Positions 7,144-14,346 of a stretch of DNA of 14,346 bases are shown piece by piece. Under the pieces are notes generated by a model, which had not been told where the DNA came from, did not search any database, and was given only the letters and a program-made list of their open reading frames with translations. The translations under genes and the position numbers were made by a program. Each line of letters opens with the position of its first letter. The stretch's first letter is position 1. The DNA lies in NCBI GenBank assembly GCA_002364735.1, contig DEZB01000066.1, positions 18,057-32,402 of the forward strand, given 5' to 3'. The stretch comes from Bacteroidales bacterium UBA3143. GTDB lineage: Bacteria; Bacteroidota; Bacteroidia; Bacteroidales; Dysgonomonadaceae.

Positions 7144-7389
7144 ACTCTCGGTAGGTACAAAAGCAGGTCCATGTACATGGTGTGACTTCTGTAGCCTACA
7201 GAAGAGAAAACTTGTTAAGGGAACAGCTTCTGTAGTCTGCGGAAGCGAAAACTTGTTAAAGAAACAACTTCTGTAGTCTACAAAAGCGATAACTTGTACA
7301 TGGAGTGACTTCTGTAGTCTACAAAAGTAGTTCATTGTACATTGAGTGAGTTTTGTAGTCAAGAAAAACATAAACTTATACAATTTATA
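7144..7389. repeat. Tandem array of six 41-bp units
   Basis: Six head-to-tail copies of exactly 41 bp, with no insertions or deletions: 7144-7184, 7185-7225, 7226-7266, 7267-7307, 7308-7348 and 7349-7389. Units 2-5 share the CTTCTGTAG core. Units 1 and 6 are more diverged. Neighbouring pairs 2/3 and 4/5 are each identical at 34 of 41 positions by my alignment, while 3/4 share about 29. The second halves fall into two sub-types: an AACTTGTTAA form in units 2 and 3, and a TGTACAT form in units 1, 4 and 5. Unit 2 contains a perfect 9-1-9 dyad at 7186-7204. The array lies between the receptor terminator and the promoter of the next gene. It is not a CRISPR, because the whole unit repeats without unique spacers. 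Function unknown. Confidence 0.9.
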
Positions 7390-7635
7390 GGCTCTGTACC
7401 TGTCCCAATTCACTTTTTATTGTTCCATGTTATCAAAATCAAGTTTTTGTAAGCCAAATTTGATTTTTTATTTAATTGATAGAAGCTTTGCTTTATAATA
7501 TATAAGATAAGAACAAATAAACATTACATGATATTCATGAACCTATTTAACTACTTCACACCTATTATAAAATCGTTTTCTAATCAACAATTTATCCACG
7601 TAATTGGTTTATAACTACTTTTAACCACGAACTTA
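7390..7635. other. Gene-free AT-rich stretch after repeat array
   Basis: No ORF or RNA gene recognised. It contains a weak A/T-only inverted repeat (AAAATCAA 7435-7442 and TTGATTTT 7460-7467). There is also the first copy of an imperfect 23-bp direct repeat (7539-7561; the second copy at 7629-7651 runs into the following promoter). Confidence 0.5.
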
Positions 7636-7666
7636 TTTGGCTACTACACGATTATGGTTACTTTTA
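7636..7666 (+). promoter_or_regulatory. Promoter of the PPIase-OstA unit
   Basis: TTTG at 7636-7639, a 19-nt spacer, then TACTTTTA at 7659-7666 (7 of 8 to TAnnTTTG, with A replacing the final G). The spacing is ideal for the Bacteroidota consensus. The implied leader is about 28 nt before the start codon at 7700. Confidence 0.6.
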
Positions 7667-7699
7667 CAATCGTTATTTTTTAAAACATAAAACGTTACT

Positions 7700-9064
7700 A
7701 TGAAGGTTTCTGTGAAAATTATAATTTTGTTTCTTACCCTCGTTGGCTTTCAGCCTCTTTTCTCTCAAAACAATGTTGTGGAGGAGATTGTATGGGTAGT
7801 CGGTGACGAGGCTATCTTTAAATCTGAAGTGGAGGAGGCACGCCGCGAGATGCTTTTAAACAATACGCGTATTGATGGCGACCCTTATTGCTTTATACCT
7901 GAGCAAATTGCTGTAAGCAAGCTATTCCTGCATCAAGCCAAATTAGATAGTATTGATATTCCTGATGCAAATGTGAACCGAATGGTAGAATATTATGTCA
8001 ATGAAACCATTGAACGTGCAGGATCGGTTGAGAAATTAGAAGAATACTACGGTAAAAAAATACGTGCTATTCGTGAAGACATAAGAACACAGTTACAAGA
8101 AAGTGAACTTGTGAAAGGAGTTCAAAACAAATTAATTGGAGAGATAACCCTCGCTCCATCAGAAATTAGAAAGTTTTTTAACGATATCCCCAAAGATAGT
8201 TTACCCTTTATCCCTACAGCTGTTGAGGTGCAAATAATTACACTTGAACCCAACATTCCTCTTAAAGAGATTGATGATGTAAAAGCTCGTTTGAGAGACT
8301 TTACAGAAAGAATCAATAAGGGAGAAACCGAATTTTCTACTTTGGCTCTGCTTTATTCTGAAGATGGATCGGCCGTTAAAGGTGGAGAGCTTGGTTTTAT
8401 GGGAAGAGCCATGCTTGCTCCAGAGTTTGCCAATGTTGCATTTACACTGAATGACCCTGCTAAAGTGTCAAACATTGTAGAGACGGAATTTGGTTACCAC
8501 ATCATTCAGCTGATTGAACGCCGAGGCGATCAAGGAAACTTCAGACACATCTTATTAAAACCCAAAGTTCCACAAGAAGAGTTGGACAAAGCAATTAACC
8601 GTTTAGACTCTATTCAAACAGCATTGGTAGAAGAAAAACTTGACTTTGAAGAGGCTGCAACTTACATTTCGGCAGACAAAGATACTCGAAACAACAAAGG
8701 CATTATGGTTAACATGAACCAAGAAAGCAATTATGCAGGAACTCCTCGTTTTGAACTGAATGAATTGAATCAAGACATTGCTCGTAAAGTAGGTGAAATG
8801 AAGAAAGATGAAATATCTAAACCTTTCATTATGCGTAATGCAAAAGACAAACAAGTTGCAGCTATTGTGAAACTAACTAACAGAATAGAGGGCCATAAAG
8901 CGAATATGAACAATGACTACCAAACCATAAAAATGATGGCTGAAAACAAAAAAAGGCAAGAGATACTGGACAAATGGCTCAAAGAAAAAATAAGATCTAC
9001 TTATGTAAGAATTGATGAGAACTGGAAAAAATGTGATTTTAAATATGAAGGTTGGATAAGATAA
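7700..9064 (+). CDS. Periplasmic peptidyl-prolyl isomerase, SurA/PpiC (parvulin) type
   Basis: Exported 454-aa foldase, probably assisting outer-membrane protein folding as SurA does. A signal peptide covers residues 1-22 (hydrophobic IIILFLTLVGF, cleavage near FSQ). A SurA-like N-terminal helical region follows (about 25-160, beginning VVEEIVWVVGDEAIFKSEVE). The first parvulin domain spans about 175-275, with LALLYSEDGSAVKGGELGFM and the FGYHIIQLIERR end block; both are classic PpiC signatures. A second, degenerate parvulin-like region starts at GNFRHILLKPK (about 279-385) and lacks a clear GGELG block, so it may be structural only. The C-terminus is basic and helical. The OstA-like gene follows after 37 nt in the same direction, consistent with a shared envelope-assembly operon. 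Confidence 0.93.
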   Translation: MKVSVKIIILFLTLVGFQPLFSQNNVVEEIVWVVGDEAIFKSEVEEARREMLLNNTRIDGDPYCFIPEQIAVSKLFLHQAKLDSIDIPDANVNRMVEYYVNETIERAGSVEKLEEYYGKKIRAIREDIRTQLQESELVKGVQNKLIGEITLAPSEIRKFFNDIPKDSLPFIPTAVEVQIITLEPNIPLKEIDDVKARLRDFTERINKGETEFSTLALLYSEDGSAVKGGELGFMGRAMLAPEFANVAFTLNDPAKVSNIVETEFGYHIIQLIERRGDQGNFRHILLKPKVPQEELDKAINRLDSIQTALVEEKLDFEEAATYISADKDTRNNKGIMVNMNQESNYAGTPRFELNELNQDIARKVGEMKKDEISKPFIMRNAKDKQVAAIVKLTNRIEGHKANMNNDYQTIKMMAENKKRQEILDKWLKEKIRSTYVRIDENWKKCDFKYEGWIR

Positions 9065-9101
9065 TAGCTAACAAACCCTCAATGATCGGTTCTTTATAAA
9101 A

Positions 9102-10697
9102 ATGAAAGCTACAAAACAACATAAACTTTTTTCGATAGAGAGTGCACTCATTATTAGTGTGCTCTTTGTATTTATATTAGGAGTTACCGCCCAGCAGCCC
9201 GTTGTGGCTCCAAAAATTATTGAATTGCGCCAAGCTGACGAATTAAGAAAAGTAGCCAATAGAGAAATACAGATACTAAAAAACAATGTAGTATTTTATC
9301 ATGAAGGTGCTTTTATGTATTGTGACAGCGCCTACCTTTATGAACAATCTAACATGTTTGAGGCTTTTAGCAATGTAAAAATAAATCAAGGTGACACTCT
9401 TTTTGTTTATGGCGATTATCTACATTATGATGGACACACACAACTTGCAAAGTTGAGAGACAATGTGAAAATGGAGGATGATGAAGCAACCCTCTTCACA
9501 GATAGCCTCAACTATGACCGCCTAATGAATTTGGGATATTACTTCGATGGAGGTATGCTGGTAGATGAGCAAAACGAACTTACATCATTTTGGGGACAAT
9601 ATAATCCCGATAGTCATGAAGCTTTGTTTAGCGACAGTGTAAAATTAATAAATGAGCAATACACCATATTTGCTGACACATTAAAATATAATACAGCAAC
9701 TAAAATTGCTGATATATTGGGACCATCTACCATTGTTTCCGATAGTGGATATATTGAAACCACCCGCGGGTGGTATAACACCATAACAGATGATTCCCAA
9801 TTACTTGACAGATCAATTGTGTATAGTAGAAATAAAGATAAAACACTTACTGGCGATACTATCTATTACAATCGAGGGCGTGGTTATGGCATCGTTCACG
9901 GCAATATGTTTTTGCAAGACACAACCCGTAAAGTAATTCTGAAAGGAAACTATGGATATTACGATGAGAAAACTGAGTTTGCCCTTGCAACCGACTCTGC
10001 ATCAGCAATCGAGTATTCACAAAAAGACAGTCTTTTCCTTCATGGTGATACACTCACCATGCTAACTGACTCCGTTGATAGAGAAATAAAAGCCTATTAC
10101 AACGTTCGCTTCTACCGTATCGATTTGCAAGGTGTTTGCGACTCAATGGAGTTTATCTCTAAAGACTCTATCCTATACATGTTCAAAGATCCTATTTTAT
10201 GGCACGAGAACAATCAAATTATTGGTGAAGAGATGAACATCTTCTTAAACGACTCCACGATAGAGAAAGTGCATGTAAAAAACTATGCTTTCAGCATACA
10301 AGACAGAGAAAAAGACGAACAATACAATCAATTGAAAGGGCGTGACATGAACGCATATTTTCGTGATGGAGAGTTGTACCATATATTAGTGGAAGGTGAT
10401 GCTCAATCGCTGTATTACATAGAAGAGGATGACGGAACCATGATTGGTTTAAATAAAACTGAAAGTGCTTACTTATCAATGGATATATTAAAAAACGAAC
10501 TGCAGAAACTAAAATTGTGGTCATCAACTACTGCAGAAACAAATCCTTTGAGTATACTCAAGCCCGAAGACAAGAAGTTGAAGGGTTTTATTTGGTACGA
10601 TAATGTAAGACCACTTAACAAATTAGACATTTTCAGAATACCTGAAAAGAATCTTAATGAAGCGAGACCTACACCACGACGTTTTGAACGAGAATAA
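9102..10697 (+). CDS. OstA/LptA-like LPS-transport protein
   Basis: Exported 531-aa protein with an N-terminal hydrophobic segment (residues 14-29, ALIISVLFVFILGVTA; cleavage likely near AQQ). The mature part is a long series of beta-strand repeats of the OstA/LptA jelly-roll type, for example ILKNNVVFYHEGAFMYCDSA, FVYGDYLHYDG and LFTDSLNYDR. In Gram-negative bacteria this fold forms the periplasmic bridge that carries lipopolysaccharide from LptC to LptD. At over 500 aa it is far longer than proteobacterial LptA (under 200 aa). It may therefore hold several jelly-roll modules and be a Bacteroidota-specific form. It lacks the C-terminal barrel of LptD. It probably shares a transcript with the upstream PPIase gene. 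Confidence 0.88.
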   Translation: MKATKQHKLFSIESALIISVLFVFILGVTAQQPVVAPKIIELRQADELRKVANREIQILKNNVVFYHEGAFMYCDSAYLYEQSNMFEAFSNVKINQGDTLFVYGDYLHYDGHTQLAKLRDNVKMEDDEATLFTDSLNYDRLMNLGYYFDGGMLVDEQNELTSFWGQYNPDSHEALFSDSVKLINEQYTIFADTLKYNTATKIADILGPSTIVSDSGYIETTRGWYNTITDDSQLLDRSIVYSRNKDKTLTGDTIYYNRGRGYGIVHGNMFLQDTTRKVILKGNYGYYDEKTEFALATDSASAIEYSQKDSLFLHGDTLTMLTDSVDREIKAYYNVRFYRIDLQGVCDSMEFISKDSILYMFKDPILWHENNQIIGEEMNIFLNDSTIEKVHVKNYAFSIQDREKDEQYNQLKGRDMNAYFRDGELYHILVEGDAQSLYYIEEDDGTMIGLNKTESAYLSMDILKNELQKLKLWSSTTAETNPLSILKPEDKKLKGFIWYDNVRPLNKLDIFRIPEKNLNEARPTPRRFERE

Positions 10698-10717
10698 GAG
10701 CGTGTTATATTTTTTAT

Positions 10718-10725
10718 TATATTTG
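10718..10725 (+). promoter_or_regulatory. Possible -7 element before small membrane protein gene
   Basis: TATATTTG is an exact match to TAnnTTTG, 25 nt before the start codon at 10751. No TTTG is found at the -33 spacing, so this may be a weak internal promoter or chance in AT-rich DNA. Confidence 0.35.
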
Positions 10726-10750
10726 TACGAAACCAAAAACTTAAAAGATT

Positions 10751-11050
10751 ATGTTCTTCTTCTATAACAATCGAAAACCGCGACAATTTAATTATAAACC
10801 CATTCTTTATAATCCCGACAAAGATGAGTTTAATGAGCGCGTGATAAAAGTAAAGAAAGAGATGGGTGTGATTGAGGATAGTGAGATGAAACCTACTATA
10901 AGAGGTGAATTCATTAGAAATACAAATCACGTGAGAAGAAAGATAAGCAAAGAAGAAAGTACGGGTAAATCCAATACGAAACGCAATATTACGCTTATTA
11001 TTTTTCTGGTAGTACTCATTGTTGTTGGCTACGTTCTATATTTCCAATAG
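10751..11050 (+). CDS. Small C-terminally anchored membrane protein, unknown function
   Basis: A 99-aa protein with a basic, hydrophilic body and one strongly hydrophobic segment at the very end (residues 79-97, NITLIIFLVVLIVVGYVLYF). This gives a tail-anchored inner-membrane topology with most of the protein in the cytoplasm. The N-terminus is aromatic and basic (MFFFYNNRKPRQFNYKP), followed by a charged helix-forming stretch (DEFNERVIKVKKEMG). I do not recognise a named family. It lies between the OstA-like gene (53 nt) and mutL (128 nt) on the same strand, in an arrangement I recall from other Bacteroidota. The in-order hydrophobic tail and codon use support a real gene. A role cannot be assigned. 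Confidence 0.8.
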   Translation: MFFFYNNRKPRQFNYKPILYNPDKDEFNERVIKVKKEMGVIEDSEMKPTIRGEFIRNTNHVRRKISKEESTGKSNTKRNITLIIFLVVLIVVGYVLYFQ

Positions 11051-11056
11051 ATTATA

Positions 11057-11098
11057 ATGCTATAAGAGCATATAAGTCTTTAATTATATTGAGGACTT
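11057..11098 (+). other. Two hairpins ahead of mutL
   Basis: A 5-bp hairpin (ATGCT 11057-11061 with AGCAT 11067-11071) is followed by a better one. The second has an 11-bp stem, AAGTCTTTAAT (11074-11084) with ATTGAGGACTT (11088-11098), including two G-U pairs, and a 3-nt loop. It begins 7 nt after the small membrane protein's stop (first hairpin) and ends 80 nt before mutL. There is no long T tract, so it may be a weak terminator, an mRNA 3'-end stabiliser or a leader structure. Confidence 0.45.
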
Positions 11099-11178
11099 TA
11101 TAAACAAAGGAAACAAACACACAAAAAAAGAAAATCTTTGTCACGTAGCAAAACATTTTAAATACCTAATTTCAAAAA

Positions 11179-13002
11179 ATGCCCGATATTATACATTTGT
11201 TACCCGACTCTATAGCAAATCAGATTGCTGCCGGTGAAGTAATTCAACGTCCCGCATCTGTAGTGAAAGAGTTGGTGGAGAACTCCATTGATGCAAATGC
11301 AACTCACATTCAAATAATAATTAAAGATGCAGGTCGTACAATTATTCAAGTAATTGACAATGGGAAAGGCATGTCGGGCACTGATGCCAGAATGGCATTT
11401 GAACGACACGCTACATCCAAAATACAAAAAGCAGACGACTTATTTGCACTTACAACAATGGGCTTTAGAGGTGAAGCCTTACCATCGATATCTGCCATTT
11501 CGCAGTTAGAGATCAAAACACGTACAAGCGACAGTGAGCTCGGTACTGAAATTATTATATCTGGATCGAAAGTAGAATCACAAGAACCTATTTCAACAGC
11601 TGAAGGTACATGCATTACGGTCAAAAATCTTTTTTATAATGTTCCTGCACGACGAAAGTTTTTAAAATCGAACGAAACGGAACGACGCAACATTATTGTG
11701 GAGGTAGAAAGAATTGCGCTCGCTCATCCCGATATAGAGTTTACAATGTATGACAACAATGTTATACTTTTGCAACTGCCTCCAGCAGGGTTGCGCCAAC
11801 GTATCACCCAATTAATGGGAAAGAACATTGATCAATACCTGTTAGAAATAGACATTGACACAACCTTAGTGAAAATATTTGGATACATCACAAAACCCGA
11901 GTATGCTAAGAAACGACGTGCCAATCAGTTTTTCTTTGTCAATGGTCGCTATATGCGACATCCTTATTTTAACAAAGCAATATCGGTTGCTTTCGAGAAC
12001 TTGATACAGACTAATGAAAATCCAGAGTATTTCATCTACTTTCAAGTAGATCCCAACTCTATCGATGTAAACATACATCCAACAAAAACTGAGATAAAAT
12101 TTGAAAACGAACAGGCAATATGGCAGATTCTAATGGTAAGCATCAAAGAATCATTAGGTAAGTTTAATGCTGTACCAAGCATCGATTTCGACACCCAGGA
12201 TGCTTTATCAATTCCTGTTTTCGATAAAGACAAGCATTCGCATTCACCTCATGTAAATATCAATCCCAACTACAATCCTTTTAAACAAGACACCAACCGA
12301 CGTCCACCAAACATGGACTGGCAAGCCCTTTACAACGATTTTGAAAAAGATTTAGATGAGGAGATTGGCGGACAACAACCTACAGATTCGCTCAATTTTA
12401 GAGATGAGAAAGATGGTTTATCGGAATTAGGAGTTGATGCTTTTCCGGATTATTACCAATACAAACAAAAATATATTTTCACTTCGGTGAAATCTGGCCT
12501 TATGATTATTGATCAACATAGGGCTCATGTTCGCATACTATTCGATAGATATTTAGAAAACATTGTTCAAAAGAGGGGCTTTTCACAACGTGTACTTTTT
12601 CCCGAAATGATTGAACTAACAACCTCAGAAGCAGCCATACTTCCAGCTATCAAAGAGGATCTTGAGTCACTTGGCTTTGAGTTGAGCAACTTGGGTAGCC
12701 AAACATTTGCCATACAAGGCGTTCCATCTGAATTAGAGAATCCTGATGCTGTAAAACTAATCAAGTCGATGCTGGAAAACATTACAGAAACAGGACTGGA
12801 TGTAAAATCGGAAATACAAGAGAAGCTGGCTATGTCATTTGCAAAATCTGTAGCTATCAAATATGGAAAACCATTGACAGTAGAAGAAATAACTGATATT
12901 GTAAATAAACTCTTTGCTTGTCCAACTCCCAACTATTCACCCGATGGAAAAAAGATTATAACGGTGATAAACGACGATGAAATGGCAAAGAAACTTAAAT
13001 AA
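11179..13002 (+). CDS. mutL: DNA mismatch repair protein MutL
   Basis: GHKL-family ATPase that couples MutS mismatch recognition to strand removal; cytoplasmic, 607 aa, normal length. The N-terminal ATPase shows all motifs: NQIAAGEVIQRPASVVKELVEN with Glu31 and Asn35, DNGKGM (60-65), RHATSKI (77-82 region) and TMGFRGEALPSI (93-104). The transducer domain (about 210-330) contains FFVNGRYMRHP and DVNIHPTKTEIKF. A hydrophilic linker (about 350-420) leads to the C-terminal dimerisation domain. The endonuclease motif DQHAxxERxxYE appears as DQHRAHVRILFD starting at Asp445, so the key Glu is replaced by Val451. The terminal block reads ACPTPNYSPDGKK (580-592). Nicking activity is therefore doubtful. 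The start ATG has the usual MPDIIHLLP beginning. Confidence 0.98.
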   Translation: MPDIIHLLPDSIANQIAAGEVIQRPASVVKELVENSIDANATHIQIIIKDAGRTIIQVIDNGKGMSGTDARMAFERHATSKIQKADDLFALTTMGFRGEALPSISAISQLEIKTRTSDSELGTEIIISGSKVESQEPISTAEGTCITVKNLFYNVPARRKFLKSNETERRNIIVEVERIALAHPDIEFTMYDNNVILLQLPPAGLRQRITQLMGKNIDQYLLEIDIDTTLVKIFGYITKPEYAKKRRANQFFFVNGRYMRHPYFNKAISVAFENLIQTNENPEYFIYFQVDPNSIDVNIHPTKTEIKFENEQAIWQILMVSIKESLGKFNAVPSIDFDTQDALSIPVFDKDKHSHSPHVNINPNYNPFKQDTNRRPPNMDWQALYNDFEKDLDEEIGGQQPTDSLNFRDEKDGLSELGVDAFPDYYQYKQKYIFTSVKSGLMIIDQHRAHVRILFDRYLENIVQKRGFSQRVLFPEMIELTTSEAAILPAIKEDLESLGFELSNLGSQTFAIQGVPSELENPDAVKLIKSMLENITETGLDVKSEIQEKLAMSFAKSVAIKYGKPLTVEEITDIVNKLFACPTPNYSPDGKKIITVINDDEMAKKLK

Positions 13003-13099
13003 ATTTATGGGGTTCTTGTCCTAATACTGATAATACTATATAATACAGATATGCTCTTTATAAATAATTAATCACTAACCTATTTTAAAACATACACTT

Positions 13100-14065
13100 A
13101 TGAAATATTCATATTGCGGACTAAGTGGTTTACAACTCCCCATACTTTCCTTGGGATTATGGCATAACTTTGGGTTGAATGACAATTTTGAAGAAGCAAA
13201 AAAGATGATTTGCTATGCTTTCGAAAAAGGTATAACTCATTTTGACTTGGCTAATAATTATGGACCTCCTCCAGGGTCAGCAGAAACAAATTTTGGAAAA
13301 ATACTGAAAGAGAACCTTGTATCACATCGCGATGAAATGATTGTTTCTTCTAAAGCAGGACATCTGATGTGGCCAGGTCCTTATGGCGATGGCTCATCAC
13401 GAAAGAACTTAATAGCAAGCATCAACCAAAGTTTGAAACGAACTGGCTTAGAATATTTCGATATCTTCTATTCGCATCGCTATGATGGTGTAACGCCTAT
13501 AGAAGAAACAATGCAAGCACTTATTGATATCGTTAAACAAGGAAAAGCGCTTTATGTAGGAATTTCAAAATATCCTCCAGATGAGGCAAAACGAGCGCTA
13601 CAAATCTTAATAGATCAACACGTGCCTTGTGTGTTATTTCAAGATAAATATAGTATGCTAAATCGCACACCTGAAGATGATATCTTTAATGTTGTTCAAA
13701 AATATGGAACTGGTTTTATAGGCTTTTCTCCACTTGCTCAAGGTGTTCTAACTGACAAATACTTAAATGGAATTCCTCCGGAATCAAGGGCAGCCAATCC
13801 AGATGGTTTTCTGAAAGAGGAGCAAATTACGCAAGACATTTTATCCGTTGTAAAACAACTTAATCTTATCGCCGAAGAACGCAATCAGTCGTTGGCTCAA
13901 ATGTCTTTGGCTTGGGCTCTGCGAAAAGAAGTTGTTACTTCACTTATTGTTGGTACCCGCTCAATAAAACAATTAGAAGATAACTTAAAAGCCATCGATA
14001 ATCTGAGTTTTAGTGACGATCAACTCAATCGAATCGACACTGTTTTAGATGGTATTGTATTGTAA
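13100..14065 (+). CDS. gpr: Aldo-keto reductase, YghZ/Gpr type (L-glyceraldehyde 3-phosphate reductase-like)
   Basis: NADPH-dependent cytoplasmic oxidoreductase with a (beta/alpha)8 barrel, 321 aa. The catalytic tetrad is visible: Asp49 and Tyr54 in THFDLANNYGPPPGSAE, Lys85 in VSSKAG and His126 in FYSHRYD. The opening YSYCGLSGLQLPILSLGLWH and the blocks WPGPYGDGSSRKNL, GKALYVGISKYPP and FSPLAQGVLTDKYLNGIP closely match E. coli YghZ (Gpr, also called MgrA) as I remember it. That enzyme reduces L-glyceraldehyde 3-phosphate and also methylglyoxal. The C-terminus stops soon after the NADP-binding TRSIKQLEDNLKAI block and lacks the roughly 20-residue tail of the E. coli enzyme. It lies 97 nt after mutL without a clear terminator or a consensus promoter between them, so its transcription is unresolved. 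Substrate specificity is inferred from similarity. Confidence 0.93.
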   Translation: MKYSYCGLSGLQLPILSLGLWHNFGLNDNFEEAKKMICYAFEKGITHFDLANNYGPPPGSAETNFGKILKENLVSHRDEMIVSSKAGHLMWPGPYGDGSSRKNLIASINQSLKRTGLEYFDIFYSHRYDGVTPIEETMQALIDIVKQGKALYVGISKYPPDEAKRALQILIDQHVPCVLFQDKYSMLNRTPEDDIFNVVQKYGTGFIGFSPLAQGVLTDKYLNGIPPESRAANPDGFLKEEQITQDILSVVKQLNLIAEERNQSLAQMSLAWALRKEVVTSLIVGTRSIKQLEDNLKAIDNLSFSDDQLNRIDTVLDGIVL

Positions 14066-14275
14066 GTTATTCCTGGTTTGTTATTATTTTCCTTACTGAA
14101 TAAGTAGCTAAAAGAGATAATTATTTTTAATTTAATTTCTGAGTGTAATATCCAAGTTGAGACCAATTTTTAGTTTTTATGCATTACAATTTGGAGTTAA
14201 TACATATATTCTATCCTTAAGAGTCATAGTTTGAAGAATATTATTAAAATTAATCACTTGTTTTCGTTCATTTTC

Positions 14276-14307
14276 TTTGTATAATAATGAAAACATGCTT
14301 ACATTTG
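14276..14307 (+). promoter_or_regulatory. Consensus Bacteroidota promoter for tRNA gene
   Basis: TTTG at 14276-14279, a 20-nt spacer, then TACATTTG at 14300-14307. Both boxes match the TTTG / TAnnTTTG consensus exactly and the spacing is ideal. The tRNA begins 21 nt after the -7 box. Confidence 0.8.
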
Positions 14308-14328
14308 CAATCGCAAAATAAGAAAATT

Positions 14329-14346
14329 GCGAAAGTAGCTCAGTTG
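14329..14346 (+). tRNA. 5' end of a tRNA gene, probably tRNA-Gly (cut by window edge)
   Basis: The last 18 bases, GCGAAAGTAGCTCAGTTG, have the layout of a tRNA 5' end: a 7-nt acceptor strand (GCGAAAG), TA at positions 8-9, the D-stem strand GCTC, then AGTTG of the D loop. The sequence resembles Bacteroidota tRNA-Gly(GCC) genes as I recall them, but the anticodon lies outside the window. An exact-consensus promoter sits just upstream. Confidence 0.8.

Noticed and set aside
7144..7389. CRISPR array
   Set aside because: The complete 41-bp unit repeats with graded divergence. There are no unique spacers, no constant direct repeat separated by variable DNA, and no cas genes.
7117..7413. Minus-strand 98-aa open frame across the repeat array, with RLQKS blocks 41 residues apart
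   Set aside because: The frame is a by-product of the 41-bp repeats. Three units make 123 nt, so the peptide repeats every 41 aa. There is no promoter, no family resemblance and an odd composition, and the unit length is not a multiple of three.
7592..7600. DnaA box (TTATCCACG, 8 of 9 to consensus)
   Set aside because: It is a single copy with no cluster of boxes, no dnaA or dnaN nearby and no AT-rich unwinding element organised around it, so it is not evidence of an origin.
9859..10930. Minus-strand open frames within the OstA-like gene and the small membrane protein gene
   Set aside because: They lie opposite co-directional genes with recognisable domains and have no family features or promoter signals.

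Overview
The window is chromosomal DNA from a low-GC member of the Bacteroidota, most likely order Bacteroidales. Supporting signs are several TTTG / TAnnTTTG promoter matches (the Bacteroidota sigma-ABfr type), little use of Shine-Dalgarno sites, a TonB-dependent receptor with an N-terminal carboxypeptidase-regulatory-like domain, and a PpiC/SurA - OstA-like - small membrane protein - MutL gene run of the kind I associate with this phylum. The genus cannot be fixed from this sequence alone.

Left part (1-3700, all minus strand). Reading right to left: an HD-domain phosphohydrolase-like gene, then grpE-dnaJ (2-nt gap, closed by a strong intrinsic terminator), then a long-chain flavodoxin followed 8 nt later by a DUF2023-type small gene. 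GrpE and DnaJ are the nucleotide-exchange and J-domain co-chaperones of DnaK, which is not in the window. The flavodoxin/DUF2023 pair is probably one transcript.

Middle (3700-7100). A 364-nt divergent intergenic region carries candidate promoters for both sides. It is followed by a small exported histidine-rich protein and an 806-aa TonB-dependent receptor ending at a clear intrinsic terminator. The pair looks like a metal or metal-complex uptake unit, but the substrate is inferred.

Repeat zone (7144-7389). In the gene-free stretch after the receptor terminator lie six head-to-tail copies of a 41-bp unit with no indels. Central copies contain a 9-1-9 dyad (perfect in one copy). This is the least explained structure in the window. 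It is neither CRISPR nor convincingly coding.

Right part (7700-14346, all plus strand). A near-consensus promoter leads into a parvulin-type periplasmic peptidyl-prolyl isomerase and an OstA/LptA-like protein, both envelope biogenesis functions. A small C-terminally anchored membrane protein, mutL (mismatch repair, with a degenerate endonuclease motif) and a YghZ/Gpr-type aldo-keto reductase follow. The last 18 bases are the 5' end of a tRNA gene (probably tRNA-Gly), cut by the window edge and preceded by an exact-consensus Bacteroidota promoter.
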